DNA of 64,000 nucleotides from Anaerolineae bacterium (GTDB lineage Bacteria; Chloroflexota; Anaerolineae; Aggregatilineales; Aggregatilineaceae), in the NCBI GenBank assembly GCA_018432315.1, contig JAHDLB010000045.1, forward strand, positions 1 to 64,000, given 5' to 3'. Made by a program: the position numbers and the translations under genes. Shown here piece by piece: positions 18,601-25,542 of this stretch; position 1 is the first letter of the stretch, and every line of letters starts with the position of its first letter. The notes beneath the pieces are model-generated. The model searched no databases, was not told the origin of the DNA, and saw only the letters and a program-made list of their open reading frames with translations.

Positions 18601-19004
18601 CCTCGGTTGGGTTGTCGGAACCGGCGTCGCCCCTGTACTACAACGACCAGCCGCCGGACATGATCTTCTACCAGGGATTGGCCCGCCAGAAGCGGGGGCA
18701 GACCGGCGAGGCGCGGTCGATCTTCCGGAAGCTGATCGACTACGGCGAGACGCACATCGACGACACCGTGACGATGGACTATTTCGCGGTCTCGCTGCCG
18801 GATTTTCTGGTCTTCGACGACGACCTCGCCCAGCGCAACCGGATCCATTGCCGGTACATGATGGCGCTCGGCCACCTGGGGCTGGGCAACGTCGAGGAAG
18901 CCGCGCAGCAGTTCGCGGCCATCCTGGAACAGGTCCCGCACCATCTCGGCGCGGCGATTCACCAGCGCCTGCTCGCGCAGATGCTGGCCGGAGAATCCCT
19001 GTGA
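15699..19004 (+). CDS. DUF5107 domain protein with TPR repeats
   Basis: The 1101-aa cytoplasmic protein starts at the ATG after GGAAAGGAG. Residues of about 10-350 form a DUF5107 domain, related to galactose-mutarotase-like folds (YLKIMLLPEIGGRVQMALDK, GGIEFNWPQHHRPSTF, WMGEIERM, WANPAVAVNDDYQ, KKQWTWGCGDFG). After a beta-rich linker, residues of about 450-1095 are tetratricopeptide repeats (PYYNLGLALRWQGRWGEAFD, YYLGNFWYAHRQYEDAITCW, HRNLGLAYMNKRRDPDRALA). This two-part architecture is known for the family; its function is not established, but sugar/glycoside binding is plausible. It is divergent from the AraC regulator and probably belongs to the same carbohydrate regulon. Confidence 0.85.
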   Translation: MAHTDYQPARAWEETVIIPTYGIGQREKNPMFLEKRVYQGSSGVVYPHPIIERVLDEKRDQAYTAIYLENRYLKIMLLPEIGGRVQMALDKTNGYHFVYYNRVIKPALVGLTGPWISGGIEFNWPQHHRPSTFEPVDYRIQANPDGSATVWMGEIERMFRTKGMAGFTLYPDRAYLEIAVQLYNRTAEPQTFMWWANPAVAVNDDYQSVFPPDVHAVMDHGKRDVSTFPIATGTYYKVDYSPGTDISRYKNIPVPTSYMAYHSDFDFLGCYDHSAQAGMLHVANHHVVPGKKQWTWGCGDFGQAWDRQLTDEDGPYIELMCGAYTDNQPDFAWIQPGEEKRFTQVFMPYKRIGPPKNASKDAAINLEVDGDRVRYGVYLTAPRTVRVLLLHGNSALVDRVCELAPETALIDSVGLDAPPRPQDLTLRVLDGARELVAFTPLPDERPDVPAPATAARPPAEITSNEELYLNGLHLEQYRHATYDPEPYYQEALRRDPHDSRCNNALGLLLLRRGKFAEAEAYFRRAIERLTLRNPNPYDGEPYYNLGLALRWQGRWGEAFDAFYKATWNAAWQPAATFELARLACRAGRLGEALELAGQALATRGDHHQARHLKIAVLRHLGRTDDALDEIEQDQQRDPLDFGPAYERFLLVGDESWRDLMRGCAHTFIEIALDYAHAGLFADAIGLLDETPRTDPMVAYYLGWLHLQTGDAGAADRHFRGAAALAPDYCFPHRLEAVLALEAAIARQPDDARAPYYLGNFWYAHRQYEDAITCWEIARALDPAFPTVHRNLGLAYMNKRRDPDRALASYERAVELDRSDARVFYELDQLHKQMGGRPEKRLESLEQHRDLVDQRDDLTIERVTLLNLLGRPAGALDALMSRTFHPWEGGEGRVTGQYVIALVELAKDRLHAQDYRGAIDMLERARVYPHNLGEGKLAGVQENHIFYYLARAYEGLGQTGDARRCDEKASVGLSEPASPLYYNDQPPDMIFYQGLARQKRGQTGEARSIFRKLIDYGETHIDDTVTMDYFAVSLPDFLVFDDDLAQRNRIHCRYMMALGHLGLGNVEEAAQQFAAILEQVPHHLGAAIHQRLLAQMLAGESL

Positions 19005-19340
19005 TGGCCGGCGCCCGGGTGGAACAGTCTGCCTGACACGGTCACCCTGCGCAGCGCGGCGGCGATAGGGCATGATTCCCCGGTCACGTTGCGCGTAACG
19101 TGTGCGTGTGGATGCCGCCGGCGGCTTGCCGGTGATTGTGAAATCGGCCTGAAAACGGCCCCGGTAAGCCCTCTAGAGAATTGTATTTTGGGATGCCAGA
19201 TGCTATCATACGCTTAATCGCGCATGATATCGATTACAGTTGGCGAGAATTCGCCACACAGTTGTTTTTTGCAGAACGGGTTAGGCGCAGCGCTCATCGC
19301 AGCAGACCAAACCGATAGTATTAGGAGTCTATCGCTCATC
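19005..19340. other. Intergenic region with promoter and long leader of the cold-shock-like gene
   Basis: The first half holds a GC-rich tail with a GCCGCCGGCGGC palindrome near 19113 but no gene. The second half is A+T-rich and contains a good promoter (19181-19209) followed by about 125 nt of untranslated leader before the ATG at 19341. Confidence 0.5.
19181..19209 (+). promoter_or_regulatory. Sigma-70-type promoter of the cold-shock-like gene
   Basis: TTGTAT (19181-19186), a 17-nt spacer and TATCAT (19204-19209). Predicted transcription start is near 19216, giving a leader of about 125 nt, long for a 71-codon gene but usual for cold-shock genes. Confidence 0.6.
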
Positions 19341-19556
19341 ATGGTGACATCGGAACGGTATCACGGCACTGTCAAAGCGTTCGACCTCTTCGGCGGACCC
19401 TGCACCATCGAACTCCCTGACGGGCGCGAAGTGTTCTTCCGGTACTCCGCGATCCGGGGTGAGGGTGTCCGCAAGCTCGCAAAAGGCGCTGCCGTCACCT
19501 TTCTGCTCGAAGAAACGCGGCGCGGCCTGTGTGCCGTGTGCGTGCAGGAAGAATGA
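19341..19556 (+). CDS. Cold-shock-domain-like small protein with degenerate RNA-binding motifs
   Basis: The product is 71 aa from the ATG at 19341; AGGAG lies 13 nt upstream. The sequence follows the cold-shock domain along its whole length (YHGTVKAFDLFGG, VFFRYSAIRGEGVRKLAKG, AAVTFLLEETRRGLCAV). The aromatic RNP1 motif (normally KGFGFI) is reduced to GGPCTI, and RNP2 (normally VFVHF) is VFFRY. It is probably an OB-fold nucleic-acid-binding protein with altered affinity. RNase J follows 193 bp downstream on the same strand, a suggestive RNA-metabolism pairing. An upstream extension of the frame to 19224 would include the promoter leader and is rejected. Confidence 0.75.
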   Translation: MVTSERYHGTVKAFDLFGGPCTIELPDGREVFFRYSAIRGEGVRKLAKGAAVTFLLEETRRGLCAVCVQEE

Positions 19557-19637
19557 CGGGCCCGGCGGCCTCATTCCTGTGCCTCGCTTGAGTGACCCTC
19601 CTTAGCCGGTCGTTCGGTCTGTCAGGGCGCCTTGCGC

Positions 19638-19743
19638 TACAATCCACGGTTGTCCATCTGGCCTTTCGCGGAGTCGGTCCTGACTCCGCTTGAAACGTTT
19701 GTCTATCCGAATCCACTATGGGGCACAGTTGTGCCCCGAGGAG
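19638..19743 (+). promoter_or_regulatory. Leader of RNase J with two hairpins abutting the ribosome site
   Basis: A -10-like TACAAT lies at 19638-19643. Downstream are CGGAGTC/GACTCCG (19669-19675 with 19682-19688, 6-nt loop) and GGGGCAC/GTGCCCC (19720-19726 with 19731-19737, 4-nt loop). The second hairpin ends directly before GAGGAG (19738-19743), the ribosome site for the ATG at 19750. Structures placed like this often control RNase genes that regulate their own mRNA. Confidence 0.5.
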
Positions 19744-19749
19744 CGATCC

Positions 19750-21393
19750 ATGCAACCTTTGCGACTCATCCCCCTGGGCGGCCTGGGGGAAATCGGCAAA
19801 AACATGATGCTGTTCGAGCATGGCGACGACGGGATGATCGTCGATGTGGGCATCATGTTCCCGGAAAACGATATGCTCGGCATCGACTACATCATCCCGG
19901 ACTTTCAGTACGCCGTGGACCGGATTCAGGAAGGGCTGACCATTCACGGCATCGTCGTCACGCACGGGCACGAGGACCACACCGGCGCGATCGGCCACGT
20001 GCTGGACGCGATCCCCGCGCCGGTCTATGCCACCTCGCTGACCGCCGGCCTGCTCGAAGTCAAGATGCGCCAGTCCGGCCATGCCGACCACCCGCTGCAC
20101 GTCTTCAAAGCCGGTGATACGCTGGCGCTCGGCCCGTACAGCGTCGAGACGTTCCACGTCTGCCACAGCATCCCGGACGGCGTCGGGCTGGGGATCAACA
20201 CGCCCATCGGCCTGGTCGTCCACTCCAGCGATTTCAAGTTCGATCACACGCCGGTCGACGGCTGGCCACCCGACTTCGCCAAGCTGGCCGAGTTCTCGCA
20301 GCGCGGCGTGCTGGCCCTGCTGTCCGACAGCACCAACGCCGACCGCGAGGGCTGGACGCCGTCGGAGACGGTCATCGATGCGGCGTTCGACAGCGTGTTC
20401 CAGGCGGCCGAGGGGCGGATCATCGTGGCGACCTTCGCCTCGCTGATCTCGCGCATCCAGCAGGTCGCGACGGCGACGCAGCGGTACGGGCGGAAGATGG
20501 CGGTGGCCGGCTTCAGCATGGCCGAGTACATCAAGGTCGCCACGCGCCTGGGCTACCTCAATCTGCCCAAAGACCTGCTGATCAGCATCGACCAGGCCAA
20601 GCAAATGGCGCCCCACCAGGTCGTGATCATGGCGACCGGCACCCAGGGCGAGCCGTCGGCGGTGCTGGGCCGCCTCGCCTGGGGCAGCCACCGCCAGCTC
20701 GAAGTCGAGCCGGGCGATACGGTCATCATGTCGGCCCACCCCATCCCCGGCAACGAGGAGCTGGTCCACCGCACGATCAACAAGCTGATCCAGCGCGGCG
20801 CCAACGTGATCTACGATCCGATCGCGCCGGTGCACGTCTCCGGCCACGCCCGCCGCGAGGAGCTGAAGCTGCTGCTCAACCTGATCCGGCCCAAGTTTTT
20901 CATCCCGGTGCACGGCGAGCTGCGGCACCTGCGCCAGCACAGCCTGCTGGCCCAACAGGTGGGCATCCCCGCCGAGCATATCGCCGTCGTCGAGAACGGG
21001 ACCGAGATCACGCTGACGCCAGATTCGCTGACCGTGGGCGAGCGCGTGCCGGGCGGGTACGTGTTCGTGGATGGGAAAGGCGTGGGCGACGTCGGCCCGA
21101 TCGTGATGCGCGACCGCGAGATCCTGGGACGCGACGGTTTCGTGACGGCGTTGGTGCTGATCGACAAGGACACGCGCGAGCTGGTAGAGCCGCCGGAGAT
21201 CATCTCGCGCGGGTTCGTGTACCTGCGCGAAGCCACCGACCTGATCGAGATGGCGCAGGAGCTGATCGAGGACGTGGTGGCCGATCACAGCAAAGGCAAC
21301 CTCACCACCGCCATCCAGGACGCGCTGGCGAAGATGTTCTACAACGAAACCAAGCGCCGGCCCATGACGTTCGCCTTCGTGCGCGAGGTCTGA
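19750..21393 (+). CDS. rnj: Ribonuclease J
   Basis: The 547-aa protein has the expected length for bacterial RNase J (about 555). It is a metallo-beta-lactamase/beta-CASP nuclease with endo- and 5'-3' exonuclease activity in mRNA turnover. The zinc motif HGHEDH is at residues 72-77. Other family landmarks are IPLGGLGEIGKNMM at the N-terminus, the beta-CASP phrases VIMATGTQGEPSA and SAHPIPGNE, PVHVSGHA and FIPVHGELRHL. The C-terminal domain ends normally. The start at 19750 is set by GAGGAG. A frame extension to 19690 would lie over the leader hairpin and is rejected. The presence of RNase J matters for the STAB-SD-like leaders elsewhere in the window. Confidence 0.97.
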   Translation: MQPLRLIPLGGLGEIGKNMMLFEHGDDGMIVDVGIMFPENDMLGIDYIIPDFQYAVDRIQEGLTIHGIVVTHGHEDHTGAIGHVLDAIPAPVYATSLTAGLLEVKMRQSGHADHPLHVFKAGDTLALGPYSVETFHVCHSIPDGVGLGINTPIGLVVHSSDFKFDHTPVDGWPPDFAKLAEFSQRGVLALLSDSTNADREGWTPSETVIDAAFDSVFQAAEGRIIVATFASLISRIQQVATATQRYGRKMAVAGFSMAEYIKVATRLGYLNLPKDLLISIDQAKQMAPHQVVIMATGTQGEPSAVLGRLAWGSHRQLEVEPGDTVIMSAHPIPGNEELVHRTINKLIQRGANVIYDPIAPVHVSGHARREELKLLLNLIRPKFFIPVHGELRHLRQHSLLAQQVGIPAEHIAVVENGTEITLTPDSLTVGERVPGGYVFVDGKGVGDVGPIVMRDREILGRDGFVTALVLIDKDTRELVEPPEIISRGFVYLREATDLIEMAQELIEDVVADHSKGNLTTAIQDALAKMFYNETKRRPMTFAFVREV

Positions 21394-21460
21394 CGCCGCG
21401 CGGGGCACACAGGCTGCATCATGGCGGGCGATGCGCTCCGGCGCCGCCCGCCGCTTTTCG

Positions 21461-21796
21461 CTACCGGTCGTCGCCGCTGCCGGAGAGGAGATCGCGCTGC
21501 TGGCGCGAGGCGAGCTTGCTCAGGTTGGCCTCGGCGACCTGCCCGAGGTCCAGCCCCAGCTCCGCCGCCAGCCGCGCCGCGTACCACAGCACGTCGCCCA
21601 GCTCTTTCTGGATGGCCGCCACCGCCTCCGCGCTGAACTGCCCGTTGCCGTCGCGCAGCACCTTTTTCACCTTTTCACACACTTCGCCGGCCTCCCCGGC
21701 CAGCCCCAGCGTGGGATAGATCGGGTTGCGGCCCACGTCGGGATAGATCGCCGTGTCGGCGGTGCGCCGCTGGTATTCGCTGAACGTGAGTGGCAT
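21461..21796 (-). CDS. MazG-like nucleotide pyrophosphohydrolase
   Basis: The 111-aa protein of the all-alpha NTP pyrophosphatase superfamily hydrolyses NTPs or dNTPs to NMP and PPi. The metal-binding pattern is visible as GLAGEAGEVCEKVKK at about 31-45 and KELGDVLWYAARLA at about 65-78 (EExxE...ExxD arrangement). It is a single-domain form, shorter than E. coli MazG. It lies 13 bp behind the ROK kinase and is probably the last gene of malQ-ROK-mazG. House-cleaning role inferred. Confidence 0.9.
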   Translation of the reverse strand: MPLTFSEYQRRTADTAIYPDVGRNPIYPTLGLAGEAGEVCEKVKKVLRDGNGQFSAEAVAAIQKELGDVLWYAARLAAELGLDLGQVAEANLSKLASRQQRDLLSGSGDDR

Positions 21797-21809
21797 GTTG
21801 GCTCCTCGG

Positions 21810-22709
21810 CTAATCTGCGGCCAGCGCGGCCTGCCCCAGCGCGATCGCGCCGCGCACGCCGGCGTCGTCGCCCAGGCCCGGCGGCACGATGTAGTCTTCG
21901 AGCGTCTCCAGCCGGGGATGGACCAGGTAATCGTTGAGCAGGGCGCGGACCTTCTGCCGGATCAGCGGGTAGAGCTGTCGCTGGTGCATCACGCTGCCGC
22001 CCAGGATGATCCCCTGAGGCGAGAGCGTGACCATGAAATCGACCAGGGCCAGCGCCAGGTAATGCGCCTCCAGGTCCCAGGCGGGATGGTCGGGCGCCAG
22101 CGTTTCGCCGGGCGCGTCCCAGCGCGCCTGGATCGCCGGGCCGCAGGCCAGCCCTTCCAGGCAGTTGGGATGGAACGGGCAGACGCCGCGCGCCAGCGGG
22201 TCGTCCTCGCGTACCGGCAGCAGGACGTGCCCCATCTCCGGGTGGATCAGCCCGTGGAGCATCCGGCCCGCCAGCATCCCCCCGCCGCCAATCCCCGTGC
22301 CGACGGTCAGGTAGATGAACGTGTCCCAGTCCTGGGCCGCGCCCCACCGCTGCTCGCCGAGCGCCGCCGTGTTCACGTCCGTATCGAAGCCGACCGGCAC
22401 GTCGGGGAACGCCTTCTGCACCGGCCCGGCCACGTCGGTGAACGCCCAGCCCTCTTTGGGCGTGCGCGTGATGTAGCCGTAGTGCTCCGAGGCCGGGTCG
22501 AGATCGACCGGGCCGAACGAGCCGATGCCGATCGCGGCCAGCCGCTCGTTGCGCAGCACTTCCTGCTTCTTGAAGAACGCGATCGCCGCGTCGAGCGTGT
22601 GGGCCGGGTCGATGGTGGGGATGCGCACCCACTGGTGAATCTGGCCCGCTTCGTCGCCCACCGCGCAGACGAACTTGGTCCCGCCGCCTTCGATTCCGCC
22701 AAACAGCAT
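21810..22709 (-). CDS. ROK family kinase, fructokinase-like
   Basis: The 299-aa sugar kinase starts MLFGGIEGGGTKFVCAVGD, the phosphate-binding loop typical of ROK fructokinases (ScrK/YdhR-type GIEAGGTKF). The zinc site is visible as IHPEMGHVLLPV followed by GVCPFHPNCLEGLACGPAI (H, C, H, C). The sugar-phosphate loop TVGTGIGGG and a C-terminal GGSVM ATP-site phrase are present. It sits 2 bp after malQ, so the pair is co-transcribed; together they would liberate and phosphorylate hexose from maltodextrin. Glucose or fructose specificity cannot be decided from sequence alone. Confidence 0.88.
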   Translation of the reverse strand: MLFGGIEGGGTKFVCAVGDEAGQIHQWVRIPTIDPAHTLDAAIAFFKKQEVLRNERLAAIGIGSFGPVDLDPASEHYGYITRTPKEGWAFTDVAGPVQKAFPDVPVGFDTDVNTAALGEQRWGAAQDWDTFIYLTVGTGIGGGGMLAGRMLHGLIHPEMGHVLLPVREDDPLARGVCPFHPNCLEGLACGPAIQARWDAPGETLAPDHPAWDLEAHYLALALVDFMVTLSPQGIILGGSVMHQRQLYPLIRQKVRALLNDYLVHPRLETLEDYIVPPGLGDDAGVRGAIALGQAALAAD

Positions 22710-22711
22710 GA

Positions 22712-24244
22712 TCACCTCTCCCCTGTGCCGGGAACGCGCCCGTGAGCTTCGGCCAGTGCTTTGAGCCGCTCCCAGGGCGCGTCTTCCATCTCTTCGGGCG
22801 TGCAGCGCCAGCGCCACTGGCCGGACGGCACGCCGGGTTTGTTCATGCGCGTGCTCGCGCCGCCGCCCAGCACGTCCTGCAGGGGGACGATGAAGGTGTG
22901 CGAGCGCGATTCCATGCCCAGCCCGATCAGTTCCCAATGCGGCTCGTCGACCCGATCCTTGCCGACGTATTCGCGCAGGCGGCGCCGGTCGTCCTCGCTC
23001 GATTCGCAGGCCCACCAGCCGAGCACGGTGTTGTTGTCGTGCGTGCCGGTGTAGACGATCGAGTTTTCCTCGTGATACTTCGGCAGGAAGCGGTTTTGCT
23101 CGCTCTCGTTGGCGCCGAACGCGAACTGGAGGATGCTCATGCCGGGCAGCTTGAGCGCCTTGCGCAGGTCGATCGCTTCGCCCAGGTCGTCGCCCAGGTC
23201 CTCGGCAATGATCGGCAGCTCGTCGAGCGCCTTGCCCAACCCCTGGCTGACCACGCGGAAGAAGTCGATCTTGGGCCCGTTGACCCAGCGCCCGCCCTGG
23301 GCCGTGCTGCGGCTGGCGGGGATCTTGTAGTAGCGGTCGAAGCCGCGGAAGTGATCGATGCGCACGATGTCCACCAGCCTGAGCGCGGCTTCCAGGCGTT
23401 TGATCCACCAGCGATAGCCGGTGGTGCGGTGCTCGTCCCACAGGTACAGCGGGTTGCCCCAGCGCTGGCCGGTGGAGCTGAAATAGTCCGGCGGCACGCC
23501 CGCGATGAAGTGAGGCCGCCCGTTGAAGTCCAGCTCGAACAGCTCCGGGCTGACCCACACGTCGCTGCTATCGTGCGCGACGTAGATCGGGATGTCGCCC
23601 ACGATGCGAATGCCCTTGCCGTTGGCGTAAGCGCGCAGCCGGTCCCACTGCGTATAGAACACCCACTGGCGGAAGCGGTGCTCGGCGATGCGGCAGGAAT
23701 GCATCACGCGGGCCGCGCCGAGCGCCTGTTTCTCGCGGAAGACCTCGCTCTCTTCCCAGTCCACCCAGGGGCGCCCGCCGTGAAATTCCTTGAGCGCGGC
23801 GAACAGCGCGAAGTCGTCCAGCCACCACCGCTCGGGGTCGGCGCACCACGCGTCGCACGCGGCGCGGTCGTCCGGGTTGGTGACGAAGCGGTCATAGGCC
23901 AGCGAGAGCATCTCGTCGTGGTACCGGATCGCCGTGTCGTAGTCGGCCTTACGGCGCGAGAAGTAGGGCCGGTCGGCCAGGTCGCTCGCGCGCAGCCAGC
24001 CCGCTTCGACCAGGTCGTCGAGGCTGATCAGGTTGGTGTTGCCGGCAAAGCTGGACAGGCTCTGGTAGGGCGACTCGGCGAACCCGGTCGGGCCGAGCGG
24101 CAGCACCTGCCAGACGGTCTGGCCCGCCGCGGCGAGCAGGTCCACGAAACGGGTCGCCGACCGGCCCAGGTCACCGATCCCATACGGGCCGGGCAGCGAG
24201 GTAGGGTGCAGCAAAATGCCGCTGGAACGTGGAAAGAGAGACAT
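22712..24244 (-). CDS. malQ: 4-alpha-glucanotransferase (amylomaltase, GH77)
   Basis: The 510-aa enzyme transfers alpha-1,4-glucan segments between maltodextrins and frees glucose. It starts at the ATG at 24244 (MSLFPRSSGILLHPTSLPGP); AAGGA is 8 nt upstream. The GTG six bases earlier is too close to that site. GH77 landmarks are the N-terminal GIGDLG, VWQVLPLGPTGFAESPYQ, VDIVRIDHFRGF (nucleophile Asp), PIIAEDLG (acid/base Glu), YTGTHDNNT (third Asp) and a terminal WRW. The length is as expected. First gene of the malQ-ROK-mazG operon. Confidence 0.96.
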   Translation of the reverse strand: MSLFPRSSGILLHPTSLPGPYGIGDLGRSATRFVDLLAAAGQTVWQVLPLGPTGFAESPYQSLSSFAGNTNLISLDDLVEAGWLRASDLADRPYFSRRKADYDTAIRYHDEMLSLAYDRFVTNPDDRAACDAWCADPERWWLDDFALFAALKEFHGGRPWVDWEESEVFREKQALGAARVMHSCRIAEHRFRQWVFYTQWDRLRAYANGKGIRIVGDIPIYVAHDSSDVWVSPELFELDFNGRPHFIAGVPPDYFSSTGQRWGNPLYLWDEHRTTGYRWWIKRLEAALRLVDIVRIDHFRGFDRYYKIPASRSTAQGGRWVNGPKIDFFRVVSQGLGKALDELPIIAEDLGDDLGEAIDLRKALKLPGMSILQFAFGANESEQNRFLPKYHEENSIVYTGTHDNNTVLGWWACESSEDDRRRLREYVGKDRVDEPHWELIGLGMESRSHTFIVPLQDVLGGGASTRMNKPGVPSGQWRWRCTPEEMEDAPWERLKALAEAHGRVPGTGER

Positions 24245-24313
24245 AGACACTATCCTTCTGCGTGTAATAAACGGTCGTCGTGGCGATCGTGATCCGAATC
24301 TATCAGCGCGCCG

Positions 24314-24907
24314 TCATGCTTCTGCCCGGCCCGCCGGATTGTCGAGAATGCCCACCACCTGGAACCATTCCGGCGCCGGGTCCGGGTGACGCTGCACGGT
24401 CATGCCCAGGCGCTGCATCACCGCGATCGAGGCGGTGTTGTCCTCCTCGGTCATCGCGACGATGCGCTTCAGGTGCAGGTGCGCGAACGCGAACGCGACC
24501 AGCGCGCGGGCCGCCTCGGTCGCATACCCTTGCCCGCGATAGGCCGTGGCCAACACCCAAAAGAGACCCACTTCGGGCGAAAACAGCCCGGTCGATGGCT
24601 CGGACGAGTGCGCGCGCAGAGTTGGCAACCGGTCGAATGGTCCGAAGCTCGGCACCAAACCCACCGCGCCGATCACCGCCCCGGTCGCCTGGAGCACAAT
24701 AGCCCGGTCGCCGTAGGGGGGCTGGTAAAGGCGGGCGAGCGCCCGATCGTTCCTGACGGTCCACTCCAGCCATTCCTGCCGTTCGGCGCGAGGGACTTCG
24801 CTGAACGCCTCGTTCAAGATGGCGTGAATGGCATCCAGGTCGTCAAGGGCGAATCGGCGAATGACGAGCCGTTCCGTTTCCAGGGTGACCGTGTCCGGTG
24901 CGCTCAT
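24314..24907 (-). CDS. GNAT family N-acetyltransferase
   Basis: The 197-aa protein of the RimJ/RimL-like GNAT group opens with LETERLVIRRFALDDLDAI. The acetyl-CoA loop is YRGQGYATEAARALVAFAF at about 130-148, with LKRIVAMTEEDNTASIAVMQRLGM after it. An acetyltransferase acting on a protein N-terminus, amino acid or small molecule is expected; the substrate is not readable. It follows the CYTH gene by 17 bp on the minus strand and is probably co-transcribed with it. Confidence 0.9.
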   Translation of the reverse strand: MSAPDTVTLETERLVIRRFALDDLDAIHAILNEAFSEVPRAERQEWLEWTVRNDRALARLYQPPYGDRAIVLQATGAVIGAVGLVPSFGPFDRLPTLRAHSSEPSTGLFSPEVGLFWVLATAYRGQGYATEAARALVAFAFAHLHLKRIVAMTEEDNTASIAVMQRLGMTVQRHPDPAPEWFQVVGILDNPAGRAEA

Positions 24908-24924
24908 GATCCCCGATCCGGGCC

Positions 24925-25536
24925 TCAGCCCAGCGGATAGAACGCGTCGAGCGGCACCTCGACGCCCTCGAAGTTGGCGAACGAGAGATCGTGCACGTCC
25001 AGGCCCAGCGCGCTTTTGACGCGCTCGAACAACTCCATGTAGCTTTCCGAGAAGCGCGGCGCGTCCGCCAGCGCGAGCGCCGCCAGCGCCGCCTCGATGG
25101 CGTGGGCCGGCCCCTCGATCTCCAGGAAGTCGCCGAACGGCATCTCGTCCAGCACGATCTCGACCTCGCCCAGCCGGTACGTCGTGCGGTATTTCTCGTA
25201 GACGACGAACGGGTGATAGCCCAGCCGCTGCAAGATCACGTCCATCGTGTCGAAATCGTCGACGGTGACCTCGGCCTCGAACCGGCTCTTGATCCCGTCG
25301 CGGGCGCCCGTCTCGTCCGGCAGGGGCGCCTTGTAGGTCAGGCGCGCGCGCGCATCCTGGCGCAGCCGCAGCACGATGCCCGCCGGGGTCAGCGTTTCGC
25401 CGTCGTCCTCGTAGCGGACGTTGTGTTCGTAGGTGCGCCCGACGGCGAGCGCAGCGCCCGCTTCATCCAGCCGGGCGAGGATCGCGGCCCGGTCCGAGAT
25501 GGCGATCTTGACCTCAGTTTCAACCAGGTTGCTCAT
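24925..25536 (-). CDS. CYTH domain protein (class IV adenylyl cyclase/thiamine triphosphatase-like)
   Basis: The 203-aa protein begins MSNLVETEVKIAI, with the diagnostic ExExK motif at residues 6-10. Further CYTH residues are the arginine/lysine strands (GIVLRLRQDARARLTYKAP), FEAEVTVDDF, YEKYRTTYRLGEVEIVLDEM and FLEIEGPAHAIEAAL. These form the tunnel fold that binds triphosphates or polyphosphate. Whether it is a cyclase (CyaB) or a triphosphatase cannot be told. It starts 6 bp after the stop of the GT-C membrane protein. Confidence 0.92.
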   Translation of the reverse strand: MSNLVETEVKIAISDRAAILARLDEAGAALAVGRTYEHNVRYEDDGETLTPAGIVLRLRQDARARLTYKAPLPDETGARDGIKSRFEAEVTVDDFDTMDVILQRLGYHPFVVYEKYRTTYRLGEVEIVLDEMPFGDFLEIEGPAHAIEAALAALALADAPRFSESYMELFERVKSALGLDVHDLSFANFEGVEVPLDAFYPLG

Positions 25537-25542
25537 GCTGAC

